The notes under the pieces are model-generated. The model did not search any database. It was given only the letters and a program-made list of their open reading frames with translations, and was not told where the DNA came from. The translations under genes were made by a program, and so were the position numbers. Shown piece by piece: positions 20,343-29,076 of a DNA stretch of 64,000 nucleotides. This DNA is from Roseiarcus sp963781895 (GTDB taxonomy: Bacteria; Pseudomonadota; Alphaproteobacteria; Rhizobiales; Beijerinckiaceae), in contig CAWAIM010000017.1 in assembly GCA_963781895.1 (NCBI GenBank), forward strand, positions 62,001 through 126,000. Reading direction: 5' to 3'. Position 1 is the first letter of the stretch. The number at the start of each line of letters is the position of its first letter.

Positions 20343-21356
20343 ATGAGAGTTGCTCAAAGTTTAGGCGTGCCTCCTCCAATCAACCTGGGACCAATTCGGC
20401 TTGACGGCGGCGCAATGTTGGCGCCGATGTCGGGTGTCAGCGATCTGGCGATGCGCCGGATTGCGCGGCGCTTCGGCGCGGCGCTGGCGTTTTCCGAGAT
20501 GGTGGCGGCGGAGATCTTTCTCGATGGCGATGTCGACGCCGCGATGCGCGCCGAAGGGGACGGCGTCGCGCCGCATGCTGTCCAGCTCGTCGGTCGCGAG
20601 CCGCGGGCGCTGGCCGAGACAGCGCGCAGGGTCGAGTCCGCTGGAGCGTCGGTTATCGACATTAACATGGGCTGTCCGGCCCGACGGGTGTCGGGCGCGC
20701 TCGCCGGCGCTGCGCTGATGCGCGATCTTGACCATGCCGAGCGGGTCATCGCGACAGTCGTCGAGGCGGTTTCGGTTCCGGTGACGCTCAAGATGCGGCT
20801 CGGCTGGGACGAGAATTCGCTGAACGCGCCCGATCTCGCGCGCCGGGCGCAGCGGGTCGGAGCACGGATGGCGACCGTTCACGGGCGGACTCGCGCGCAA
20901 TTTTACGACGGCCACGCCGATTGGAGCGCGGCGCGCGCGGTTGTGGAGGCGGTCGAAATTCCCGTCGTCGTCAATGGCGACTGCGCCAGCGTCGAGGACG
21001 CGCGGGCCATGCTGGCCCGATCGGGTGCACGCGGCGTGATGATTGGCCGCGCGGCCGTGGGCGCGCCGTGGCTGGTCGGCGCGATCTCGCGCGCGCTCGG
21101 GGATGGCGGACCGCTTCGACTGCCGCCGCGCGGAGATCGGCGCGAAGCAGCGCTCGAGCATCTTGACTGGCTGGTCGCCAAGCTCGGGCCTCGCGCTGGT
21201 CTGCGCCATGCGAGAAAGCATTTGGCGGCTTATGCCCGGGGCGCGGGAGCGCCGGAGGCGCTGCGACGTGATCTGGTGACCACGGACGACCCCACTGACG
21301 CCCGGTCTCTGCTCGCTCGCGCTTTCGACACCGCCGAGACGAGGGCGGCGGCATGA
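20343..21356 (+). CDS. dusB: tRNA-dihydrouridine synthase (NifR3/DusB)
   Basis: FMN enzyme reducing uridine to dihydrouridine in tRNA D-loops, 337 residues. Motifs are LAPMSGVSD, the catalytic-cysteine motif INMGCPARRV, TLKMRLGWDE, VHGRTRAQFYDG, VVNGDC and GVMIGRAAVGAPWL. The ATG at 20343 starts at the conserved region; an upstream start at 20256 would add 29 unlike residues. It is the first gene of the classic nifR3-ntrBCYX operon, and its stop overlaps the ntrB start (ATGA), implying translational coupling. Confidence 0.92.
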   Translation: MRVAQSLGVPPPINLGPIRLDGGAMLAPMSGVSDLAMRRIARRFGAALAFSEMVAAEIFLDGDVDAAMRAEGDGVAPHAVQLVGREPRALAETARRVESAGASVIDINMGCPARRVSGALAGAALMRDLDHAERVIATVVEAVSVPVTLKMRLGWDENSLNAPDLARRAQRVGARMATVHGRTRAQFYDGHADWSAARAVVEAVEIPVVVNGDCASVEDARAMLARSGARGVMIGRAAVGAPWLVGAISRALGDGGPLRLPPRGDRREAALEHLDWLVAKLGPRAGLRHARKHLAAYARGAGAPEALRRDLVTTDDPTDARSLLARAFDTAETRAAA

Positions 21357-22465
21357 CGGCGCCGTTCCAAAAGACGCGCTCCGACGCCGCAAAAGTCTTG
21401 AACGCGCTCGCCCAGCCGCTGCTCACGGTCGACACGGTGGGCATGGTGATCGACGTCAATGTCGCGGCCGAAACCTTCTTCGACGCGGGGCGCGGCGCGC
21501 TGCTCCGCACGCGCCTCACCGACCTTATGCCCTTCGGGTCCCCGGTATTGGCGCTTGTCGCCGAGTGTTTGAGCAATCGAGCGACGGTCAATGGCTACAA
21601 GATCGACATCTCTACGCCTCGCACCGGGAATCGCGGCGTTGTCGACGTTTTCGTTGCGCCATTGCCGGAGCCGGACGAAGGCGTGGCGATCATGCTGCAG
21701 GAACGGGCTATTGCCGAAAAAATAGACAGACAGCTCACGCACCGCAGCGCCGCCCGATCAATCACAGCCCTCGGCGCAATGCTCGCACACGAAATCAAGA
21801 ATCCGCTTTCGGGCATTCGCGGCGCGGCGCAATTGCTGGAGGCGAACGCCAGCGACGATGACCGCGCACTGACGCAGCTGATCTGCCAGGAAACCGACCG
21901 AATCGTCAAACTTGTCGATCGGATGCAATCCTTCGCGGACTCGACGCCCGCGCACTGGGAAAGCCTCAACATTCATGCCGTGCTGGATTATGTCAAGCGG
22001 CTGGCTCAAGCCGGCTTCGCGCGCCATATCCGCTTCGTCGAGACCTATGACCCGTCGTTGCCTAATATCCAAGGATCTCGGGACCAGTTGATCCAAGTGT
22101 TCCTCAATCTGGTTAAGAACGCGGCAGAAGCCATTGGAGCGGATGCGATTGACGGAGAAATCACATTGAGCACCGCGTACCGGCCAGGGGTGCGGTTGCG
22201 CACGCCGCCTAGCGCCGAACCGGTTGGTCTCCCGCTGGAAATCTGTGTGCGCGACAACGGCCCGGGCATCATGCCGGACATTTTCGGCAATCTGTTCGAC
22301 CCTTTCGTGACGACTAAGCGGCAGGGTTCTGGTCTGGGTCTTGCACTGGTCGCAAAGCTGGTTGGCGACCACGGCGGCACGATCGAATGCGAATCGCATC
22401 CGCGCAGGACGATCTTTCGCGTTCTAATGCCCCTGGAATCGCCACGATTGTCCGGCCCAAAGTGA
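21353..22465 (+). CDS. ntrB: Nitrogen regulation sensor kinase NtrB (GlnL)
   Basis: Soluble histidine kinase/phosphatase of 370 residues which, under PII control, phosphorylates NtrC when nitrogen is low. A PAS domain covers about residues 15-125. The dimerisation domain holds His146 in AHEIKNPLSG. The ATPase domain has the N box NLVKNAAEA, the G1 box DNGPGI, an F-box region LFDPFVTTKRQGSGLGLALV and the G3 residues. It overlaps dusB by 4 bases and is followed 35 bases later by ntrC. Confidence 0.95.
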   Translation: MTAPFQKTRSDAAKVLNALAQPLLTVDTVGMVIDVNVAAETFFDAGRGALLRTRLTDLMPFGSPVLALVAECLSNRATVNGYKIDISTPRTGNRGVVDVFVAPLPEPDEGVAIMLQERAIAEKIDRQLTHRSAARSITALGAMLAHEIKNPLSGIRGAAQLLEANASDDDRALTQLICQETDRIVKLVDRMQSFADSTPAHWESLNIHAVLDYVKRLAQAGFARHIRFVETYDPSLPNIQGSRDQLIQVFLNLVKNAAEAIGADAIDGEITLSTAYRPGVRLRTPPSAEPVGLPLEICVRDNGPGIMPDIFGNLFDPFVTTKRQGSGLGLALVAKLVGDHGGTIECESHPRRTIFRVLMPLESPRLSGPK

Positions 22466-22500
22466 TGGGCATCGCTCGTATTAGCGAAGGAGCTTGAGGG

Positions 22501-23988
22501 ATGCCGTCAGGCCACATTCTGGTCGCCGACGACGACGCTGGAATCCGCACTGTGCTCAATCAGGCGCTGACGCGAGCCGGATACGAAGTCCGCGCGACAG
22601 GCACGGTCGCGGGACTTTGGCGATGGGTCGCGGCGGGCGAAGGCGACCTCGTCATTACCGACGTGGTAATGCCCGATGACAACGCCTTCGACCTCCTGCC
22701 GCGCATCAAGCGGATGCGGCCGGAACTGCCGATCATCGTCATGAGCGCGCAGAACACGTTCATGACCGCGATCAAAGCCTCCGAGCGCGGGGCCTACGAA
22801 TACTTGCCGAAGCCCTTCGATCTGCGCGAACTCGTCGCCATCGTCGGCAGAGCGCTCGCCGAGCCAAAACGCCGGAGGGAAGTCCACGATCCGCCGCCGC
22901 CGGTTGAGACAATGCCCATTGTCGGCCGGTCGCCGGCGATGCAGGACATTTTCCGCGTGCTCGCGCGGCTGATGCAGACGGACCTCACCGTGATGATTTC
23001 TGGAGAGTCGGGAACCGGCAAGGAGCTGGTCGCCCGGGCGCTGCATGACTACGGCAAGCGCAAAGGCGGGCCGTTCGTCGCCATCAATATGGCGGCCATT
23101 CCGCGCGACCTCATCGAGAGTGAATTGTTCGGCCATGAAAAGGGCGCCTTCACCGGCGCGGCCGCGCGCTCGGTCGGACGCTTCGAACAGGCCGAGAGCG
23201 GGACTCTGTTCCTCGATGAAATCGGCGACATGCCTATGGAGGCGCAGACGCGCCTGCTGCGCGTGTTGCAGCAGGGCGAATATACGACTGTAGGAGGACG
23301 GACGCCGATCAAATCGAACGTGCGCATCGTCGCGGCGACAAACAAGGACTTGCGCTTCGCCATTCAGCAAGGGGCCTTTCGGGAGGATTTATTCTTTCGC
23401 CTCAACGTCGTGCCAATTCGGCTTCCACCATTGCGAGAACGCTCGGAGGACATTCCCGATCTTGTGCGCGCCTTCTTTCAGCGCGGGGCCGGTGAAGGCC
23501 TTCCGCTCAAGACGATCGAGCCGGCGGCGATGGATCGGCTGCGGCGTTACGCCTGGCCTGGCAATGTGCGCGAACTCGAGAACCTAGCCCGTCGACTGGC
23601 TGCGCTCTATCCGCAGGATGTGATCGGCGAGGCGTTGATCGAGGCCGAACTGAGCGCGGGAGCCGCGCCGCCGCTTCCGCCGTCGGCCGCGGGCGAAGAC
23701 GCGAGGCTGCGCGCCGCCCCGATCGCCGCTCAGATCGCGGGCGATGGATTTGATGCGGCGATGGAGCGCGCCGTCGCCGAGCTCTTCCGCTCCTTCGGCG
23801 GCGCCAACCCGCAAGCGGGCCTCTATCACCGAGTGCTGCACGATCTCGAAGCGCCGCTGATCGCCGCGACATTAGCATTGACCAGAGGAAATCAGATCAA
23901 GGCGGCCGAAGTCCTGGGGCTCAATCGCAACACGCTTCGCAAGAAAATACGAGATCTGAATCTGCGGACTATGCCCAACTTTCGTTGA
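22501..23988 (+). CDS. ntrC: Nitrogen regulation response regulator NtrC (GlnG)
   Basis: Sigma-54-dependent activator of 495 residues. The receiver domain has the phosphoacceptor Asp54 (ITDVVMP). The AAA+ domain has Walker A GESGTGKE, an intact sigma-54-contact loop GAFTGA, and LFLDEIGDMP. A Fis-type helix-turn-helix lies at the end (GNQIKAAEVLGLNRNTLRKKI). The ATG at 22501 has GGAG and GAGGG upstream. It should activate nitrogen-assimilation promoters under limitation. The intact GAFTGA loop indicates normal sigma-54 activation, unlike the Rhodobacter NtrC proteins that lack it. Confidence 0.95.
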   Translation: MPSGHILVADDDAGIRTVLNQALTRAGYEVRATGTVAGLWRWVAAGEGDLVITDVVMPDDNAFDLLPRIKRMRPELPIIVMSAQNTFMTAIKASERGAYEYLPKPFDLRELVAIVGRALAEPKRRREVHDPPPPVETMPIVGRSPAMQDIFRVLARLMQTDLTVMISGESGTGKELVARALHDYGKRKGGPFVAINMAAIPRDLIESELFGHEKGAFTGAAARSVGRFEQAESGTLFLDEIGDMPMEAQTRLLRVLQQGEYTTVGGRTPIKSNVRIVAATNKDLRFAIQQGAFREDLFFRLNVVPIRLPPLRERSEDIPDLVRAFFQRGAGEGLPLKTIEPAAMDRLRRYAWPGNVRELENLARRLAALYPQDVIGEALIEAELSAGAAPPLPPSAAGEDARLRAAPIAAQIAGDGFDAAMERAVAELFRSFGGANPQAGLYHRVLHDLEAPLIAATLALTRGNQIKAAEVLGLNRNTLRKKIRDLNLRTMPNFR

Positions 23989-24082
23989 CGTTGCCGCCAA
24001 ATCGTCGCAATTGAGCAACATCGTTGCAATATTGCCACGGGATAGAGCGCCTGCGACCTCGACGGAGCTTTTGGTTTAGATC

Positions 24083-26323
24083 TTGACAGGGACGACCATC
24101 ACCGGGGCGCGCGGTTCGGGGCCCTTTGACGACAACCGGTCAGCGGGGCGATTTGGCCCGATCGCGGTTGGCGCGGCCTTTGTGCTGGCGTTGGCGACTT
24201 TTCTCGTTTTCGCCGGATTCACCCCGATCCTTCCTACAGCAGGCGTGGTTTGGACGCTGCTGGTCGGCGACGGCGTCGTCGTTATCACCTTGATCGTCCT
24301 GATCGGGATTGAGCTGAGGCGGCTCAGGGCCGCGCGGCGGGCGGCGCGCGCCGGCGCCCGGTTGCATAGCCGGGTGGTGGCGCTTTTTTCGCTGGTTGCC
24401 GCGATTCCTGCGATTGTGACGGCGGTTGTCGCTACCGTTTCGGTCGAATGGGCGATCAACCCGCGCTTCATGACCGACGTCGCGGCATTTATCAACGAGT
24501 CCAGCCAGGCCACCCAGCTCTATCGGGAATCTCAGTGCCGCGGGCTGCTCCGCGACGTTGAGCTGACGGCCAGCGACATCGCCCGAAGCGCTCTGTTGCT
24601 GCGCTCGGACCCCAGTCAGTTCAGGGAATACTTTGGTTCGCGATCCAAAACACTCGGCTTTAATGCTGCCGTGGTGATGAAGGCGGACGGGACGCCGGTC
24701 GAAATCGCGGAGGGCTCGGACGAAAAACTGATCGCCAAGCCTGAATCGTCCGATTTCCAGGACGCTACAAATGGCGAGGCACTGTGCGGTCTGCTTGGGG
24801 TAGGCAATGTCTTCGTCGGCATTCGACCCATACCTGGCGTCGAAGGGCAATTCCTCTACGCCGCGCGCGGGATCGACCCATTGGCGGCGAAGGTGGCCAT
24901 CGACGCGGCGAACGTCGCCAACGTATTCGGGCGATTCGAAGCCCACCGGCACAGTCTCGAACTCGGTTTTGCGACCGTTTTCGTGCTGCTCGCCCTGACA
25001 ATGCTGTTCTCGGCGATTTGGCTAGGGCTTGCCTTCGCCAACCGCCTCGTGGGTCCGATCCGTCGTCTGATTCGCGCCACGGACCAGGTCGCGTCTGGCG
25101 ATCTTCATGTCCAGGTGCCCACGCGAGCCTCGGATGGAGATCTCGGTCATCTTGGCGACACCTTCAACAAAATGACCTCGGAGTTGTTGCGCCAGCAGAC
25201 CGGCCTGATCGAGGCCAACGCGCTCAACGACGAGCGCCGTGGCTTCATTGAGGCGGTCCTAGCGGGAGTGCCCGCGGGCGTGCTGGGCGTCGACAACGAA
25301 GGCGTAATTACGATTTCAAACGCCGCCGCCGAGCGCCTCCTCGGCGGTGAGCACGGCCTGATCGGAAGGTCCTTGAGCTCCGTCCAGCAAAGCATTGCGT
25401 CAATCTGGGATCAGGCGCGCACACTGCGACTGCGCCTCCACCAAGGTCAGGCGACCGTGCTTCGAGATGGACGCGAGCTCGTTCTTAATGTTCGCGTCAC
25501 CGGCAATCCAGGGCGCGACGACCGCGCTAGCGTTATTACGCTCGACGACATCAGCGATCTCGTCACCGCTCAGCGCACCGCCGCTTGGGCCGACGTCGCC
25601 CGACGCATCGCCCATGAGATCAAGAATCCGCTGACGCCGATCCAGCTGTCTGCCGAACGTCTCAAGCGGCGATACGGCCGGCACATCGTCGAGGGCAGGG
25701 ACATATTTGACCAATGCACCGACACGATCATTCGCCAGGTCGACGACATCAAACGCATGGTCGACGAATTCTCGTCCTTCGCACGCATGCCCAAGGCGCG
25801 GCCGTCACGCGACGACCTGACCGATTGCGTGCGCCAGGCGATTTTTTTGATGCGGGTCGGACGGCCCGACATCATTTTCGAAGAGCGATTGCCAACCGAA
25901 CCCGTGCTGGCCGACTTCGACCGTCGCCTTATTTCACAAGCGCTGACCAACGTTCTAAAGAATGCTACCGAAGGCATTGACGCATTAGGAGAATATGATG
26001 GAGAGCGTATCGTTCTGACGACTTTGTCCGCCGACTCGGCGGGCTATGCCGAGATCACCGTCAGCGACAACGGGAAGGGCTTCCCGCGCGAGGAGCGTCA
26101 TCGACTCACGGAACCCTATGTAACGACGCGGACTGAAGGGACCGGGCTCGGCTTGCCCATTGTGGTCAAGATATTCGAGGACCACGGTGGCGGCGTCGAT
26201 CTGCTCGACGGGCTGGCGCGCGCGGATGGCGGTCGCGGGGCCAAGGTTCTGATGAGACTGCCTTTGCCGGGCGCTCTGCAAAACAGTTCCGAGCCCGAAA
26301 ACGAGAAGATTGGATCGTCCTGA
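24083..26323 (+). CDS. ntrY: Membrane sensor kinase NtrY
   Basis: Transmembrane histidine kinase paired with NtrX, linked in alphaproteobacteria to nitrogen, redox and envelope signalling. Order: three N-terminal helices within residues 25-140, a periplasmic domain to about 285, a helix near 290-315, HAMP (about 315-370), PAS (about 385-490), phosphoacceptor HEIKNPLTPIQ near residue 512, then ATPase motifs NVLKNATEG, DNGKGFP and GTGLGLPIV. Length is 746 residues, typical. The frame opens just after a TAG and the only early start is the TTG at 24083, so the exact start is uncertain. Its stop overlaps the ntrX ATG by one base. Confidence 0.93.
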   Translation: MTGTTITGARGSGPFDDNRSAGRFGPIAVGAAFVLALATFLVFAGFTPILPTAGVVWTLLVGDGVVVITLIVLIGIELRRLRAARRAARAGARLHSRVVALFSLVAAIPAIVTAVVATVSVEWAINPRFMTDVAAFINESSQATQLYRESQCRGLLRDVELTASDIARSALLLRSDPSQFREYFGSRSKTLGFNAAVVMKADGTPVEIAEGSDEKLIAKPESSDFQDATNGEALCGLLGVGNVFVGIRPIPGVEGQFLYAARGIDPLAAKVAIDAANVANVFGRFEAHRHSLELGFATVFVLLALTMLFSAIWLGLAFANRLVGPIRRLIRATDQVASGDLHVQVPTRASDGDLGHLGDTFNKMTSELLRQQTGLIEANALNDERRGFIEAVLAGVPAGVLGVDNEGVITISNAAAERLLGGEHGLIGRSLSSVQQSIASIWDQARTLRLRLHQGQATVLRDGRELVLNVRVTGNPGRDDRASVITLDDISDLVTAQRTAAWADVARRIAHEIKNPLTPIQLSAERLKRRYGRHIVEGRDIFDQCTDTIIRQVDDIKRMVDEFSSFARMPKARPSRDDLTDCVRQAIFLMRVGRPDIIFEERLPTEPVLADFDRRLISQALTNVLKNATEGIDALGEYDGERIVLTTLSADSAGYAEITVSDNGKGFPREERHRLTEPYVTTRTEGTGLGLPIVVKIFEDHGGGVDLLDGLARADGGRGAKVLMRLPLPGALQNSSEPENEKIGSS

Positions 26324-27690
26324 TGGTTGCTGACATTCTCATCGTCGACGACGAAGAGGACATCCGCCAACTCGTCGCCGGCATTCTGGAGGACGAAGGA
26401 CACGGCGCGCGCCTGGCCCGCAATTCGGACGAGGCGATCGCAGCGATCGAGGCGCGCCGGCCGCAACTTATCCTTCTCGATATCTGGCTGCAGGGTTCGA
26501 AGCTGGACGGACTTCAACTGCTTGAGGCCATCAAACGGCAAAATCCGCAGGTGCCGGTGGTGATGATTTCCGGACACGGCAATATTGAGACGGCAGTGAC
26601 GGCGATCAAGCTCGGCGCCTACGACTTCATCGAAAAGCCGTTCAAGGCCGACCGTCTGATGCTAGTTGCCGAACGGGCGCTCGAGACCTCGCGTCTCAAG
26701 CGCGAAGTCAACGAGCTGCGCACCCGCGGAGGCGCCATCAACCGGATGATCGGTTCCTCGACGGCGCTCACCAATCTCAAGCGAATAATCGAGAAGCTCG
26801 GACCTGCCAATTCTCGTGTCCTCATTTCGGGGGCCGCTGGTTCTGGCAAGGAGCTGGCGGCCAGGCTCATCCATGAAAGTTCAACTCGCGCGGAAGGTCC
26901 GTTCGTCGTCATCAACGCGCCGGCAATGTCGCCTGAAGGGATGGAGGCGGAGCTGTTCGGACTCGAGGCCGGCACGGATGGCCCTAGGCGGATCGGGGCT
27001 CTCGAGGAAGCGCACGGCGGCACGCTCTACCTCGATGAGGTCGCCGATATGCCGCGCGAGACCCAGGCGAAAATCCTGCGCGTGTTGGTCGACCAGAACT
27101 TTCAGCGGGTCGGGGGCTCATCGCGCGTCTATGTCGACGTGCGGATCATTTCCTCAACCAGCCGGGATCTCGCTGAGGCGATCACCGAGGGGCGCTTCCG
27201 CGAGGACCTCTTTCATCGTCTTTCGGTGGTGCCGATTCGGGTGCCGTCGCTCGCGGAGCGGCGCGAGGACATCCCCGAGCTCGTTCAATATTTCTTGGAG
27301 CTGGCCGCGGCTAGCATGGGGGTCGCGCCGCGGCGAGTGGGCGCGGACGCCCTCGCGGTGTTGCAATCACACGACTGGCCCGGAAATATCCGCCAGTTGC
27401 GCAACAATGTCGAACGGCTGATGATTCTGGCGCTGGGCGATCCGAACGCTGAAATCTCGGCGTCGATGCTGCCGGCGGAAGTCGGCGCGCTCGTACCGGC
27501 GGTCGCGAGCGGGATTGGCGGCGAGAAACTGTTGAGCCTTCCATTACGCGACGCGCGCGAGGCCTTCGAACGCGACTATCTCGTGGCCCAAATCAGCCGC
27601 TTCGGCGGCAACATCTCGCGAACGGCGGAATTCATCGGCATGGAACGCTCGGCGCTGCATCGCAAACTCAAGTCCCTTGGCGTCGAATAG
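26323..27690 (+). CDS. ntrX: Response regulator NtrX, lacking the GAFTGA loop
   Basis: NtrC-like regulator of 455 residues. The receiver domain has Asp53 (LLDIWLQG); a AAA+-like domain has GAAGSGKE and LYLDEVADMP; a Fis-type helix-turn-helix ends the protein (GNISRTAEFIGMERSALHRKLKSLG). Where sigma-54 activators have GAFTGA this protein reads LEAGTDGPRR, so it is unlikely to remodel sigma-54 polymerase and probably acts as a repressor or sigma-70 activator, as reported for other alphaproteobacterial NtrX proteins. It is translationally coupled to ntrY. Confidence 0.93.
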   Translation: MVADILIVDDEEDIRQLVAGILEDEGHGARLARNSDEAIAAIEARRPQLILLDIWLQGSKLDGLQLLEAIKRQNPQVPVVMISGHGNIETAVTAIKLGAYDFIEKPFKADRLMLVAERALETSRLKREVNELRTRGGAINRMIGSSTALTNLKRIIEKLGPANSRVLISGAAGSGKELAARLIHESSTRAEGPFVVINAPAMSPEGMEAELFGLEAGTDGPRRIGALEEAHGGTLYLDEVADMPRETQAKILRVLVDQNFQRVGGSSRVYVDVRIISSTSRDLAEAITEGRFREDLFHRLSVVPIRVPSLAERREDIPELVQYFLELAAASMGVAPRRVGADALAVLQSHDWPGNIRQLRNNVERLMILALGDPNAEISASMLPAEVGALVPAVASGIGGEKLLSLPLRDAREAFERDYLVAQISRFGGNISRTAEFIGMERSALHRKLKSLGVE

Positions 27691-27819
27691 CATAACGGGA
27701 CGACTATGATCGAACGCGCTTGTCGGAATGCGCGTGTTCGAGCTCTTAGGTTGAAGGGAGCGGACGACGCGGCCCGGCGTGAAGGTTCGCGGCGAAGGAC
27801 TGACGTCAAGAGGGGGCAA

Positions 27820-28677
27820 ATGTCGCGCATCGCCTATGTCAACGGGCGCTATCTGCATCCCGCGGCGGCCAAGGTGTCCATCGAGGATCGCGCTTTCACT
27901 TTCGGCGACGGGGTCTACGAGGTGTGCGAAGTCAAGGCCGGCGCGCTGATCGACGAGACGCGGCATCTCGCGCGCCTCGGACGATCGCTCGCTGCCCTGC
28001 GGATTTCCTGGCCGATCAGGGAGGCGGCGTTGCGCGCGGTCCTGCGGGAGATAATATGGCGCAATCGTGTGCATGACGGCCTGATCTACCTGCAGGTCAG
28101 CCGCGGCGTTGCACGGCGCGACCACGGATTTCCGCAGGGTGGCGCTAGGCCCGGCCTCGTCGTCACGGCCCGTGCGCTCGATCCGGAAGTCGGCGCGGCC
28201 AGGGCGGCCGCCGGCGTTTCGGTGGTCACGGCGCCCGATGAGCGGTGGGCGCACCCGCACGTCAAGACCCTGCAACTGCTGCCGAACGTTCTTGCCAAGC
28301 AAGCCGCGCGGGAAGCCGGCGCGTTTGAGGCATGGTTCGTCGATCGAGACGGATTCGTCACCGATGGGGCGTCGACCAACGCCTGGATCGTCACCCGCGA
28401 AGGCGCGCTCGTCACTCGGCCGACGGATAACGCGATTTTGCATGGCGTTGCGCGCGCGACCCTTCTAAATGTCGCGCATAGACTAGCGTTGCGCTTCGAA
28501 GAACGCCCATTTACGCCTCAGGAGGCTTACGGCGCGCGAGAGGCGTTCCTCTCAAGCGCTACGACGATCGCCATGCCGGTAGTGACGATTGACGGGCGGA
28601 GGATTGGCGAGGGGCGCCCTGGGCCAATTGTTCTGGCGCTTCGAGGGGCGTTCCACACAGTGGCCGAAAGGTCGTGA
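27820..28677 (+). CDS. dat: D-amino-acid transaminase (fold-type IV PLP enzyme)
   Basis: PLP aminotransferase of 285 residues, typically making D-glutamate or D-alanine precursors for the wall. Family signs are EDRAFTFGDGVYEV near the start, the Schiff-base lysine in HVKTLQLLPNVLAKQ and GASTNAWIV in the cofactor pocket. The ATG at 27820 has AGGGGG 4-9 bases before it; an upstream in-frame start adds 38 unlike residues. Its position between ntrX and hfq is common in Rhizobiales. A branched-chain aminotransferase is an alternative within the fold, but the N-terminal motif favours D-amino-acid transaminase. Confidence 0.85.
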   Translation: MSRIAYVNGRYLHPAAAKVSIEDRAFTFGDGVYEVCEVKAGALIDETRHLARLGRSLAALRISWPIREAALRAVLREIIWRNRVHDGLIYLQVSRGVARRDHGFPQGGARPGLVVTARALDPEVGAARAAAGVSVVTAPDERWAHPHVKTLQLLPNVLAKQAAREAGAFEAWFVDRDGFVTDGASTNAWIVTREGALVTRPTDNAILHGVARATLLNVAHRLALRFEERPFTPQEAYGAREAFLSSATTIAMPVVTIDGRRIGEGRPGPIVLALRGAFHTVAERS

Positions 28678-28821
28678 GAGCAGGTTTAACATTGTTCCAT
28701 AGGTCTATTCGATCGACCGCGATGCAATTCGTGATACAAGGGTGCATATGGCGTGTCACAAACGGCGCGCATGAGGATTGAACAACAACGGCCCGCAGAG
28801 GCCCAACAAACGGAAAGACTC

Positions 28822-29076
28822 ATGGTAACCGAGAAGGCGCAAAACCTCCAGGACACGTTCCTCAATCACGTGCGGAAATCCAAGACGTCAGTCACAATTT
28901 TTCTGGTCAACGGAGTGAAATTGCAGGGCTTTGTCACTTGGTTCGACAATTTCTGCGTCTTGCTACGGCGTGACGGACACTCGCAACTCGTCTACAAACA
29001 CGCAATCTCCACCATCATGCCCGCAAGCCCGATAACGATGTTCGAGGCGGTGGAGAATGGGCCGGACGCCCAGTAG
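28822..29076 (+). CDS. hfq: RNA chaperone Hfq
   Basis: Sm-like hexameric RNA chaperone of 84 residues matching small RNAs with target mRNAs. Sm1 (DTFLNHVRKSKTSVTIFLVNGVKLQG) and Sm2 (VYKHAISTIMP) are intact, and Gln9/Asn10 of AQNLQDTF at the RNA-binding face are kept. The ATG at 28822 follows GGAAAG and gives the standard alphaproteobacterial N-terminus; an in-frame GTG at 28753 would add 23 residues and is disfavoured. The end overlaps the hflX start by 20 bases. Confidence 0.96.
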   Translation: MVTEKAQNLQDTFLNHVRKSKTSVTIFLVNGVKLQGFVTWFDNFCVLLRRDGHSQLVYKHAISTIMPASPITMFEAVENGPDAQ

